A program made the translations under genes and the position numbers. Below are positions 34,588 to 44,445 of a DNA stretch of 64,000 nucleotides, in pieces (position 1 is the stretch's first letter; the number at the start of each line of letters is the position of its first letter). The stretch covers positions 2,700,543 to 2,764,542 of the forward strand of contig NC_084817.1 in the NCBI RefSeq assembly GCF_963583255.1. Direction: 5' to 3'. The notes beneath the pieces were generated by a model that saw nothing but the letters and a program-made list of their open reading frames with translations, did not search any database and was not told the DNA's origin. The DNA is from Pyrus communis (taxonomy: Eukaryota; Streptophyta; Magnoliopsida; Rosales; Rosaceae).

Positions 34588-34820
34588 TATTCATTTGGAT
34601 GTGCTTTTAAAATCACAGAAAGTGTCTTTGATGAAAATATTTTTAGTACCAATCTTTAATAAATGCAAGTAAATCCTGGAAAAATACTTAAAGCTCTTCA
34701 TGAAAGAATCACATAACTGATGCTTCTTTCAGAAAGCACTTAAAGTGTTTTTGGAACCCAATTTTTTTTTCTTTCTAAAAGCTCTTTCAGTCATTTTAAA
34801 AACACATTCAAACGAGCCAT
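34588..34820. mobile_element. hAT-like foldback MITE, family member 1
   Basis: Left arm TTCATTTGGATGTGCTTTTA and the right arm, reverse-complemented GGCTCGTTTGAATGTG, are terminal inverted repeats. Internal AAGCACTTAAAGTG-type words recur. It is clearly the same family as 49806-50040. No clean 8-base target duplication could be fixed. Confidence 0.75.
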
Positions 34821-35520
34821 ATATTACTTGATACCTGCACTGTCAGTTTGTTATATGCATTTGAATGAATAAATAATCTCCAATTATCAAATTTTTACAG
34901 TCAAAATACGTTATTCTCAAATAAGCAATGAGCTCGTCCATAAAACAAGAGATTCGCAAGCTAAGACACATGAGGGAATAGTTGCTCATGGAGTTTGTCA
35001 AAAAGGGAAAAAAATCTCTGAGTTAGTCTTTTTAATCATATCATTTGTTGATCATCTAATATGATCAAACTGTTCGATTAAATAGCATGTTCGACTAATA
35101 TTAGTGATCAAATCAACACTCAGCGACTACTAACATGTTAATTAATTTCATCAAAGTTTTCTAAAATAGACATGTCTAAAGTATAGATTGAGTGAATTCT
35201 TAATAAATGATTAACCCATTAAGAATTCATTGGTCATGAATTTCGATCCATGTTAGATAAAACTCTTAACTTCATTACTTGATTACTTGTCGTGGACTTT
35301 TAGGTTTGAACATTGGTGTAGGGTCTAGTTGAGTATCTTATTTGTTTACAAGTTTTAATTTGGAAACCTTGGGGACTTGCCGTTTGAAGGCAGACCAAAG
35401 AAAAAGACATGGATGATGAATTTATTATCTGTCATTTCACAGTTTAACTTTAATTTTTGTGCCAACATTATAATATTTTACATCAAAAGTATGAGATGAT
35501 AAAGAATCTATAGAAAATCC
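34821..35520. other. Intergenic, no gene seen
   Basis: AT-rich. No open frame with protein content, no repeat with recognisable ends. It lies between a MITE and the 362-base tandem duplication. Confidence 0.5.
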
Positions 35521-36232
35521 TACTTTTGAAAGAGCATTCCTAGCATTTCTCTTTTTACAAATATGACAAATAAGGCCGGCTCTGTAATTTCGTGGGTTGT
35601 TTGAAAATTTATCTTAGACAAGCTTGTAAAATTCCTTTTGTGAAGGAGAAGTTTTATGGAGTAATTATAAAACTAATGGGAATAAAAGAGAGTATTGGTA
35701 TAAGGTAGGTTGGAAACACAACTATAAGTAGTAGGTGGAAAGTATGATTAATTTATGTGGCAAAAAAAATTTTTTTTGAGGTGTCACAAATAGCAAATCA
35801 TTGTTAAATCAAATTGTTGTCCCAAATTGATTAATCAAAGTTAAGATTTTATTATTCTAGCCATATTGGTGTCACAAATAGTCTACTTTTGAAAGAGCAT
35901 TTTTAGCATTTCTCTTTTTACAAATATGGCAAATAAGGCCGACTCTGTAATTTCGTGGGTTGTTTAAAATTTTATCTTAGACGAGCTTGTAAATTTCCTT
36001 TTGTGAAGGAGAAGTTTTATGGAGTAATTATAAAAATAATAGGAATAAAAGAGAGTATTGATATAAGGTGGGTTGGAAACACAACTATAAGTAGTAGGTG
36101 GAAAGTATGATTAATTTATGTGCCAAAATAAATTTTTTTTGAGGTGTCACAAATAGCAAATCGTTGTTAAATCAAATTGTTGTACCAAATTGATTAATCA
36201 GAGTTAAGATTCTATTATTCTAGCCATATTGG
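35521..36232. repeat. Tandem duplication, about 362-base period
   Basis: TACTTTTGAAAGAGCATTC at 35521 recurs as TACTTTTGAAAGAGCATTT at 35883. The copies stay alignable through GTGGGTTGTTT, GAAGGAGAAGTTTTATGGAG, GGTTGGAAACACAACTATAA and TTCTAGCCATATTGG, which ends copy 1 near 35871 and copy 2 near 36232. The word GTGTCACAAATAG occurs inside each unit and also at the junction, a possible microhomology site. Differences are scattered single bases and short indels. No coding capacity. Confidence 0.92.
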
Positions 36233-36991
36233 AGCTGCAAGATTACTTGAATATCAAGTCACTTAAATAATGAATTACTTGAGTATCAAGTGATTAATTG
36301 ACAAGTTATTGATACTCATAATAATTTTTACATGCGATATTTAAAATATCTCATATTATGAAATATGGTAAAAAAAATTTATATTATTATTTTAATATGC
36401 ATTTAAAACCAAAGAATTCAAGTTTTGTATTGTAAATTGATATCGATTTGTGTGGTTGCTGTTAGTCTCAGGTTTTGCAGAAGAGGAACTCTGAATGCAA
36501 CCCCAGAAAACAAAACAGACAGAGAAAATGATACCAGAAAATAGCAAGGAATTAAAAAATTCACTCACATTGTTAGTATTTTATTTACGGGCCCAAATGC
36601 ATTGCTTCTTCGTTCAGTAGCAGTGAAGGCTTTTGAGCAAATCAACTAAGACCGTGATCTTTTCATGCATTTGTGCTTTCGCTTAGAAATTAATCACTTT
36701 GGAACTTGCTGTTGATGATTTATGAAACAACACGATTCATATAGCAATGCATATTATGTTTACAACTACTTTTCGTGCCTCTAATTCTTTTTAGTTTCAA
36801 CATCAAACAATGCAATCAAATCTGAAGGGAAATGCGACCAGGTTGAAACTTTACGCGGTAGTAAATACATATGTAGAGTGTGTAGGCAATGAAAAATGTT
36901 GTGATCAATATCAAAAGTTGAATGCATGCAGTTCAATTGGTAATTTAAATGTTTATGTAGTTTTTCTTCGTGTTAATTTGGGAAGTTTCCC

Positions 36992-37052
36992 AAGTTGGTA
37001 AGTTTCCCAAATTATTTATTTAATCGTGTTAATTTGGGAAACTTACCAACTT
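36992..37052. repeat. Perfect 23-base inverted repeat (hairpin)
   Basis: The left arm 36992-37014 starts AAGTTGGTAAGTTTCCC. Its exact reverse complement is at 37030-37052, starting TAATTTGGGAAACTTACC, with a 15-base spacer. A further partial copy (CGTGTTAATTTGGGAA) precedes the left arm at about 36969. No T-run or other terminator signature and no gene is attached. Confidence 0.85.
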
Positions 37053-37821
37053 TTTAAGTTCATGAACTTGGTAGTCCATTTTTTCAGGAGTTGTCTGTGA
37101 TCCAATTTGTAATGACAAATTGACAAATCCAAGGTTGTTAATAATAACAGGGTTAGCTAACTCCGCACTCTGTGGATTGTGTTTGTTCTTGGTGCTTTCC
37201 ACACTTCCTCCTAATTAAGTTCCCAAATCCGGGAATTGGAGATCATAAATCATAATTCGTCATTGGCTCGATCTTTTTAATTTTTGATGTGCTAATTAAA
37301 TCTCTAATGTGAAGTCGGATCATGAAAATGCGACCGCTTATGTATAGTTTGATCTACATAAGAGCATTGAGAAAATAGTTGCATTTAAAAACGAGGCTTT
37401 TTAGCCAAAGTGATCTCTCAGATATCATTTTGGATAAAAACAATTGATATGAATGATACTCGATCTTTTTCTTTTCATAAGTTTCACTTTAACTCTCTGG
37501 TATGATGTCGAACCATTAAAATGTGACACTTAAACTCGATCTACATAACATGGTTGAAGAATATAATTGAATTTAAAAAACAGTTGATATACATGGTATT
37601 ATTTATTCGCTCATCTTAATATTTCACATATATCAACTCAAATAAGCCTCGCTCGTCTACCATCTTTCCTTTTTGGGTTGGAACGTGCTTGGCATTGTTT
37701 CTTTTCATTCTTTGGTGGCACATGCGACTTCACACATCCAACTCCACAATCGTTGACCTCCATTGAATTCGAATCCTAACAACTCTCTAAACCTCTAACT
37801 ACAATATCTAATTATTGTGGT

Positions 37822-37823
<2 letters not shown>

Positions 37824-37857
<34 letters not shown>
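37824..37857. repeat. (AT)n microsatellite
   Basis: A run of TA/AT dinucleotides in non-coding sequence. Confidence 0.95.
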
Positions 37858-37862
<5 letters not shown>

Positions 37863-38353
37863 TCATGGGCAATTCAAAAGGAAAGCAACTTCCAATTTGC
37901 ATCAGCATCAGCAATGCATTAGCTTTTAATTTTATGTTGGAAAATTTGTAGTAGCAAAGATCCTCTTCTGTAGTGGAATTGGATCCCATATGGATTCACT
38001 CTGTGGGGATTTTAAGAATTTTCACATCTCAGTCATTTATCTTGTATCGTGAGGTCATAAATTATTTGATTTTTTTTATTTAAAATTAAACACAAATAAT
38101 ATCTGACGAAAACTGACTACATAATATACAATGAACAACTAGAATATAAGAATTTCTAAAATTTCCACGATGTGAATCCGAAGAAGATCCTCGTTCGTAG
38201 CAAAGCTGGTTTTTACAGGTAGCTATCTCGAAAAAATGCGCACAAAACGGGTGAGCATGCGGGTCCCGCACTCAACGTGGCCAATTTGCTGGCTGGAGTG
38301 GCATGAAAGTGTGGAGCCCTCGCCTACCAGGCACCTAATTGCTGATGGAGTCT

Positions 38354-38573
38354 GGCAGATTGTCTGCCCTTCTGTTTGGATGTCTTTCTCATATCCTCTT
38401 ATTTTGTGCGGTCACAGTTAAGCCATGTCAACATTTTATATTGATTTTTTTATAGAGATAATAAAACAAAAAGCAATAGGCAAGGAATATAAAATGTTGA
38501 CGTGACTTAATCATGACAGCACAAATAGAAGGGGATGGGAAGGGCACCCAAATAGGAGGGCAGACAATCTGCC
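38354..38573. mobile_element. Foldback MITE, family A copy 1
   Basis: Left GGCAGATTGTCTGCCC and right GGGCAGACAATCTGCC are inverted repeats. The arms extend inward through CATATCCTCTTATTTTGTGC / ACAAATAGAAGGGGATGGG and CAACATTTTATATTG / TATAAAATGTTG to near the centre. It is a close relative of 41475-41682. A target duplication is not clear. Confidence 0.8.
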
Positions 38574-38663
38574 TCCTTGTTTATTTGCATGGATACCAAG
38601 ATCAAATGTGCGTTATTCCAAATCCGGTATTGCCTCAATGCGCATGGCTTTACAATTAAGAAT

Positions 38664-38811
38664 GGGATGTGCTATCTACACACCTATTTTTACTTCTCAC
38701 ACACCACTTGTTAATTTATGTCCGTTGATCTTCTTCAATTCATTCGATCCGACAGCTGAAAACTAAAAAAGTGTGAGAGAAGTAAAAAGAAGTGTGTGGA
38801 TATCACACCTC
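38664..38811. mobile_element. hAT-type MITE with 8-base target duplication TTAAGAAT
   Basis: A 148-base non-coding element. The left end GGGATGTGCTATCTACACAC and the right end, reverse-complemented GAGGTGTGATATCCACACAC, are inverted repeats; the arms continue as TTTTTACTTCTCACACACC-type sequence. TTAAGAAT is present on both sides (38656-38663 and 38812-38819), the 8-base size expected of hAT insertion. Confidence 0.88.
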
Positions 38812-38842
38812 TTAAGAATAATTGTTAACAACAATTGCTTAT

Positions 38843-39063
38843 GCGATGGGGGTGAATGATATCTAATGGTTAAGAAGATTTGACTAAGAATGTTTGTTAA
38901 TTAGTCGCATATGTAATGTATATGAGTGTGACTCTTAATCGTAAACAAAATATTTGATCATGCGATGTGGATGAATGATATTTAATGGTTAAGAGGATTC
39001 GACTAAAGATGTTTGTTAACTAGTCTCATATGCAATGCATGTGAGCGATTTTTAATCGTTAAC
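38843..39063. repeat. Tandem duplication, 119-base period
   Basis: GCGATGGGGGTGAATGATAT at 38843 recurs as GCGATGTGGATGAATGATAT at 38962. Both continue through TAATGGTTAAGA, TTTGTTAA, CATATG and TTAATCGT. Moderately diverged. No coding content. Confidence 0.85.
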
Positions 39064-39399
39064 AAGATCCATTTTTAAATCCCCACGTAAATTAACATTT
39101 GCATATCGCTTACATACGCAAATTACCAAATTGAGTACATTAACAACGAATGGCGGATCCAGGATTTCAAGATTGGGGGGTCTCAAGATAAAAGTTCAAA
39201 AAAAAAAAAAATTATTAGACTAGTTTGGTTCCATAGCACTATTTTTTATTGAATTTGGTTCATTGAATAATCAAAGGGAAAATTAGGTTCGCATCCTTCT
39301 TTTTGTTACTCCATTAATTAAAATCCTATTTATTTTCAAATTTTTATCAAGGTCTTTGGGTATTAATAACATCATTAATTATTTGAATAATAAAATATT

Positions 39400-39915
39400 T
39401 TTATTTTTAAATATATTCCTTTAGTGTTAAAATGTTACAATTAGTATATTTATATTTATAGCTAAATTTTTTATCATATATTTTTATTTTTAGTTTGTAC
39501 CTATTTTTAATTTGTACCAATTTTCTTTTCATTTTTAATTTGTACCCATATATTAGTTTCTTTTTGTGCCCATATTTTTTAAAGTTTTTTTTTGTGTTTG
39601 TACCCATGGTATATTTATGTTTTATGCCTAAACTTTATGTCATATATTTATATTTTTAGTTTGTACCCACTTTTAATTTGCAATATTTTTTTTTTTAAAT
39701 TTGTAGTATTTTATTTTTAGTTTTATTTTGTACCCATGTATTAATTTCTTTTAGCACCTATATTTTTTAAAAATTCATTTGTACTCATAATTTTCTAATC
39801 TTTTATTTGTACCCTAATTTATTTATAATGTACCCATTCTTCTTTATTAATGTACCACTTTGTTAATGTGAAATGTACCATTTTTTTTGTAATATGTACC
39901 AATTTTTTTAACACT
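39400..39915. repeat. T-rich degenerate repeat of TTTGTACCCAT words
   Basis: A strongly strand-asymmetric T-rich tract in which TTTTTAGTTTGTACC, TTTAATTTGTACCCAT and TAATGTACC words recur at irregular spacing about a dozen times. It continues past the solo LTR (from 40210) as AT-rich sequence, so the LTR was inserted into it. It may be part of a larger non-autonomous element ending near 40510, but I cannot define the termini. Confidence 0.6.
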
Positions 39916-39920
39916 ACGGA

Positions 39921-40204
39921 TGTCACATCCCCGTCCGGGGTGGATCACTTCCCGGGCCCGCTCCACCACTGTAGCACGATATTGTCCGCTTTGGGCTTAA
40001 CATTCCCTCACGGTTTTGTTTTGGGGAACTCATGAGCAACTTCCCAGTGGGTCACCCATCATGGGATTGCTTTAGCCCCCTTCTCGCTTAACTTCGGAGT
40101 TCCTACGGAACCTGAAGCCAGTGAGCTCCCAAAAGGCCTCGTGCTAGGTAGGGATGAGAATATACATTTAAGGATCATTCCCCTGGGCAATGTGGGATGT
40201 CACA
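39921..40204 (-). mobile_element. Solo LTR of a Cassandra element, perfect target duplication
   Basis: A 284-base LTR beginning TGTCACATCC and ending GGATGTCACA on the plus strand, so the element is on minus. The 5S-like core TTAACTTCGGAGTTC is at about 40086-40100. ACGGA flanks both sides (39916-39920 and 40205-40209), an exact five-base duplication. No primer site or second LTR is present: the classic result of LTR-LTR recombination. It is the second Cassandra in the window and keeps the 5S segment missing from LTR 2482-2633. Confidence 0.95.
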
Positions 40205-40529
40205 ACGGATACATTCTTTTGCCATTTATTATTTCTTATTTTTATATATATATTTTTATCCATTTATTCAATTAAAATGTTTGAATTTTTTTATTGTAAT
40301 CGTTTCTAATAGTATTATAATAAGGGATTTTAAATTTATACGATTATAAATCTCATAAAATATCAAACAATTAATGTCAAAACTATAAAAATATAAATAT
40401 TAATAGTAATATAATGAGGTATACAAAGTCAAGGGACTTTGATCAAACTTTGAATACTATTAAGGTTTTAATCAAAGAATATTAAGGATTAGGGACCTCA
40501 TCCAAAGTATCCCATAATCAAAATTAATC

Positions 40530-40711
40530 AACCACATCAAGTGGCCCAGTGGTAAAGGCGTGGATTTCGAGGCTCCAAGCTGGTGTGTCTGCTTGACCGT
40601 GGTTAGGAGAAAGCTAAAATGCCTATGTGAGTCTTCTAGGCCCCTAGAAGGGGTGGATAACCGTGACTTGCTACTAGTTGTCCCGCTTTTAAAAAAAATA
40701 AAATAATAATC
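40530..40711 (+). mobile_element. tRNA-derived SINE, B box deleted
   Basis: Shares AGTGGCCCAGTGGTAAA, AAAATGCCTATGTGAGTCTT, GGGTGGATAACCGTGACTTG and CTACTAGTTGTCC with the SINE at 13339. The section between GGATTTCGAGGCTCCAA and GCTGGTGTG is short and lacks the AGTTCGAAACC B box. Flanking ATCAAAATTAATC (40517-40529) and ATCAAGATTAATC (40712-40724) differ by one base. Confidence 0.88.
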
Positions 40712-40724
40712 ATCAAGATTAATC

Positions 40725-41474
40725 TCAAAGGTAATAAAACCAACAAATTCTCCTCAACAACATAATGCATCAATTAATGACTTTACAAAGATGAAATTTG
40801 TTAACGTAACATATATATTACAATTTGGAGTTGAGACTAGAGTTTAGGATTAAAAAACTTAAATGAATTTGAAAGAAATAAATTTAGGCAGCTAGAGGTG
40901 GTGAAACGGCAAATGGTGCTAGGGGATTGGGTAACTTGAGTTTAAAGTTGGGAGGTTGCGACGATTTGGAAGATTAAAATAAAAATTAGAAACCTCTTCT
41001 TCTTCGTTATAAGCATTGCTGCATGCACGTCCATGGAGGCAACAAACCTATCCGTTGCACCTATCCAAATTATTGGAGGGTCCCGAAAATCGATCACAAA
41101 TGTTTCTTCAGAATTACGAAGGGTCCCGGGACCTTCCGAGTCCTTATATGGATCCGTTCATAATTAAGTTCATTGCATGGGACCTCACGTCTTGCTTGTA
41201 GTAGAGGGAATTAAGAAAATGATGAAACTAAGGGTTGGTAACCAAACATTTTTTAAGTCTTATGTGCATGTGGGTGTATGAATTTGACATGAACATGTTA
41301 ATTAACTTCTGACCGACGTAACCTGACCAAAACAGGTGGCGCAGAACTACTGGTTAAACCTACCTAATTTCTAATTCCACCAAAATTTATGGTGGATTGC
41401 ATGTTGGGGTTAGAGCAAAGTCTCAGCCGTGCAGTCAACGAGGTTCAGCTGCGCTGGTAAGGATTAACTTTTGG
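40725..41474. other. Intergenic, no gene seen
   Basis: Short open frames only. No recognisable protein, RNA gene or terminal repeat. Confidence 0.5.
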
Positions 41475-41682
41475 AGGCAGATTCTCTACCCTTTCATTTT
41501 TCGTGTCCTTCCGTGTCATTTTATTTTGTGTGATCACGGTTAAGTCGTTTTAACATTTTATATTATTTTTTTATAGAGATAATAAGACAAAAAGGAATAG
41601 TAATATAAAATGTTGACGTGACTTAACTGTGACCACACAAAACAGAAGGACACGAAAAATAAGAGGACAGAGAATCTACCTC
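41475..41682. mobile_element. Foldback MITE, family A copy 2
   Basis: Left AGGCAGATTCTCTACCC and right AGGACAGAGAATCTACCT are inverted repeats with long complementary arms, including TTTTTCGTGTCCTTC / GGACACGAAAAATAAG and TAACATTTTATATT / AATATAAAATGTTG. Shares its centre (TTTTTTTATAGAGATAATAA) with copy 1 at 38354. Confidence 0.82.
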
Positions 41683-42373
41683 TTTAATTTTTTTGCTAAA
41701 ATATGAGTTCAAGTCTTGCCGTCAATAATTTCTTTTGTGAATGATTTGTTAAAAAAAAAAAAGAGAAGACTTTTTTAATAAATCTCCAAAGAGACTTGTA
41801 GTATACTTTAACTCTATAATAAATACTGCGTATTTTAACCAAGTCAGATGTTTTGGTCTGTCTTTGTGTACATATCAATATCATATGAGCACCGATCCCC
41901 TTCCCCAAATTAGATAATATATATAATTGCTGCAGAGAAAACAGAGCCCAAGTCACTTGCCTTAGAAAAATAATGTACGAAAACCCTAACAAAATAATAA
42001 TGCAGGTTAATTAGAATATAAGAGTTTGTTTAATAAGTTTCTAATAATCTACTCAAAACCAAAAAACCCTAAAACGTTCTAATCATATAAACCCAGTAGA
42101 AAAGGGGACTGTACGTATCACATTGACCTGTATTTATTTATTCAACTTAATCCTTGTTTAAGGGTGTAAGGAAGTTGCCTAGAGCACTAATCACTTCGAA
42201 ATGTCGATATCTCTTGGCGTAAATTCAATTTCCGTGCCATAATTAATCTGTATCTTATGTGTTTTTTTTACACGTAGGGCTTCCTTTAAGGCGCGATTAG
42301 CTATGAGAACTCGGAATATATGCATAAGTTGTCAGTTGGTTTTGCCAGGTCCGTTAATATATTTTTCTTTAAC
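41683..42373. other. Intergenic, no gene seen
   Basis: AT-rich. Only short spurious open frames. Confidence 0.5.
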
Positions 42374-42980
42374 ATAATGCTAGAAAGACTAAATTTGTAA
42401 ATAAAATTTACAAATTAAATGACATGAAAGTTGCTGATTAAATTATTACTTAAACGCTGATAAACATGCTCATTTTCTTTTGATGACACATCATTTGGTT
42501 TAGAGTAATTGTGGCAATGATCTCTTAATTTTAACTGAATTGGAGCAATGGTCATTCAACTAAAAATTCATTACCATTGGTTCCTCAACTCATCAAAATT
42601 TGCAACTATGATCCCTCAACTAAAAATCAATTACCATTGGTCTAGCAACTTTAATCCAACTGGATAAATAATCCTTCAACTTTAACCCAATTGGAGCAGT
42701 AGTCCATCAAACTTTAACCGAATTGTAGTAATGATCCTACCAACGTAACTTATTTTGACAAAATTTTGACGAAGTTGATGGAAATGATCATAGCTACACG
42801 TTTTGACGAGTTAAGGGACCCTAATTGTAGCAATGATCCTTCCAATATAACTTACTTTGACAAAATTTTCGACGAAGTTGATGAAAATGACCATTGCTCC
42901 AATTTGATTAAAATTGAGGGATCATTGCTACAATTTACTCTAGAAAAGTTTGTCTACAAATTTAGTCTCCCTAGCATTAT
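42374..42980. mobile_element. MITE family B, interrupted by another MITE
   Basis: Left end ATAATGCTAGAAAGACTAAA and right end TTTAGTCTCCCTAGCATTAT are inverted repeats of one small element, about 170 bases once the 438-base insert is removed. Its inner part TTACTTAAACGCTGATAAAC and GATGACACATCATTTGGTTT is repeated in the uninterrupted neighbour copy at 42996-43120. Confidence 0.8.
42503..42940. mobile_element. Long-TIR MITE nested in MITE family B, TA target duplication
   Basis: Left GAGTAATTGTGGCAATGATC and the right end, reverse-complemented GAGTAAATTGTAGCAATGATC type, form long inverted repeats continuing as AATTGGAGCAATGGTCATT. TA occurs on each side (42501-42502, 42941-42942), which suits a mariner/Stowaway-type insertion. 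The interior has degenerate repeats of CAATTACCATTGG and ATGATCCTTCAAC words. Confidence 0.8.
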
Positions 42981-42995
42981 CCTTTTTTTTAAGGG

Positions 42996-43120
42996 TAATG
43001 TTATGAAAACTAAAGGACATGGAAGTTTATAATTGGTTTATTACTTAAGCGTTGAAAAACGTGCTCATTCTCATTGGTGACACATCATTTAGTTTGCAAA
43101 TTTAGTCTCCGTAGCATTAT
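42996..43120. mobile_element. MITE family B, second copy
   Basis: Begins TAATGTTATGAAAACTAAA and ends TTTAGTCTCCGTAGCATTAT, with the inner TTACTTAAGCGTTGAAAAAC and GTGACACATCATTTAGTTT shared with the copy at 42374. It gives the uninterrupted layout of the family and sits only 15 bases after the nested copy. Confidence 0.75.
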
Positions 43121-43379
43121 TTTTTTTATTTTTTTATTTTTTTTTTCAAATTCTAATTGAAGTGTTAAGTCTATGATAAGTATGTAATGCATCAACTCTC
43201 ACTCAAACGAGAAATTTTTTATTGTGACGGGAATACGAATGATACACCACGTGTTTTTATGTAAATGGTGGAAAATTTTACTTTTTAAGTTATTAACCTT
43301 TTAACACACAAATTCCACTATTTATATAGTGACATATGATGTACCATCTCGTATGACGGTCACACTAAAAAATCTCTTC

Positions 43380-44445
43380 ACTCAAACCCCCTCTGCTGTC
43401 GCGTCGTTTACACGCGCCGTCCTCCACACGTCACCCACCTAGGAAATGGCGGGGAATAACATGATCTCCCACCCCATTTAAAAACTCCAAACTCCCAAAA
43501 TCCCCCTTCTCTCTCTCCCCTCCAGCTCACGCATTTTCTAGAGAGAGAAAGAAGACCGGGGAGAGAATTCCAAGCTTTCTGTATGCAAGATCAAATCTTT
43601 TTGGTGGGTAGCAGAAGAGGATGTAAAACCTCCAACAAAACAGAGAAAGATAAACAAAGATTTAAATAAAAAATTGGCCATCTTATAAGGAACCAATAAT
43701 TCTCTAAGATTTTGGACCTCCAAATGCACATGGCTTCTTGGTTTTCTCTCGTCTCCCAAATATTTTTCTTGTGGTTTTCTTTTCCCTCACATGCTCTCCT
43801 CTCTCTCTCTAGTTGATTCAACTTCGGTGAAAGCCTATTGACTAAACCAGTTGATAAGATCCCTCCTCAGATATACAGTGAAAGCTTTTCGCCATTCTCG
43901 GACTCTGTTCTTCTTCTTCTTTCTCTGTTTCGTTGCGAAAAGGTTAGTTCTTCGTCAATGGCAGTCGTTAATTCACTGTTTTGGCCTTGATTTCTCACTT
44001 GGGTATGTTTTATTTTTCAAATTATGCAGCTTGATCAACCCCATTGATTCATTTGGCTTTCTAATCATGTTTGACTTGTTTTTGTTGATGGATCATGGAT
44101 CTCGGCTTCATGGTGCCGAAATTCAGGTTCTTGTCTTGTCTTCCCTTCTATTGAAAAAAATGAGAAGTGATTTAACTTACGAGTGAAAAAATTAACAACA
44201 TAGTTTGTCGATTTTGACACTTTAGTTCTTAATTTAATTGTTTCTCACGATTAATTTTGAGACTTCCAGTTAAGTTTTTCTGTTGAATTTGATTTACTTT
44301 CATTTTTTCGGTATCTCGGTTTTGACCAGAATTGGGATTCTTCTTCAGGGTCCCGGGAAAGTTGTCATTTTTATATGTTGCAGAAAGTTAAAAATTGTGA
44401 TTTACTGAAATGCAAGGAGTGAGAAAGTAGTAAAATTTTGAAGTT
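43380..44445 (+). promoter_or_regulatory. Promoter and leader region of the AHK5-type gene
   Basis: CT-rich tracts (CTCTCTCTCCCCTCC near 43510 and GAGAGAGAAAG near 43541) and a GC-richer ACACGCGCCGTC stretch precede the ATG at 44446. GT sites such as AAAAG then GTTAGTTC near 43941, followed by AG acceptors, suggest a leader intron. The exact leader exons cannot be fixed from sequence alone. Confidence 0.4.

Larger units (their letters stand above)
36233..38350. other. Intergenic, no gene; hairpin and AT microsatellite
   Basis: No supported coding sequence. Contains the perfect hairpin at 36992-37052 and the (AT)n tract at 37824-37857, listed separately. Confidence 0.5.

Noticed and set aside
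42766..43032. Plus-strand protein of 88 residues
   Set aside because: Lies across two MITEs and is encoded by their inverted-repeat sequence.
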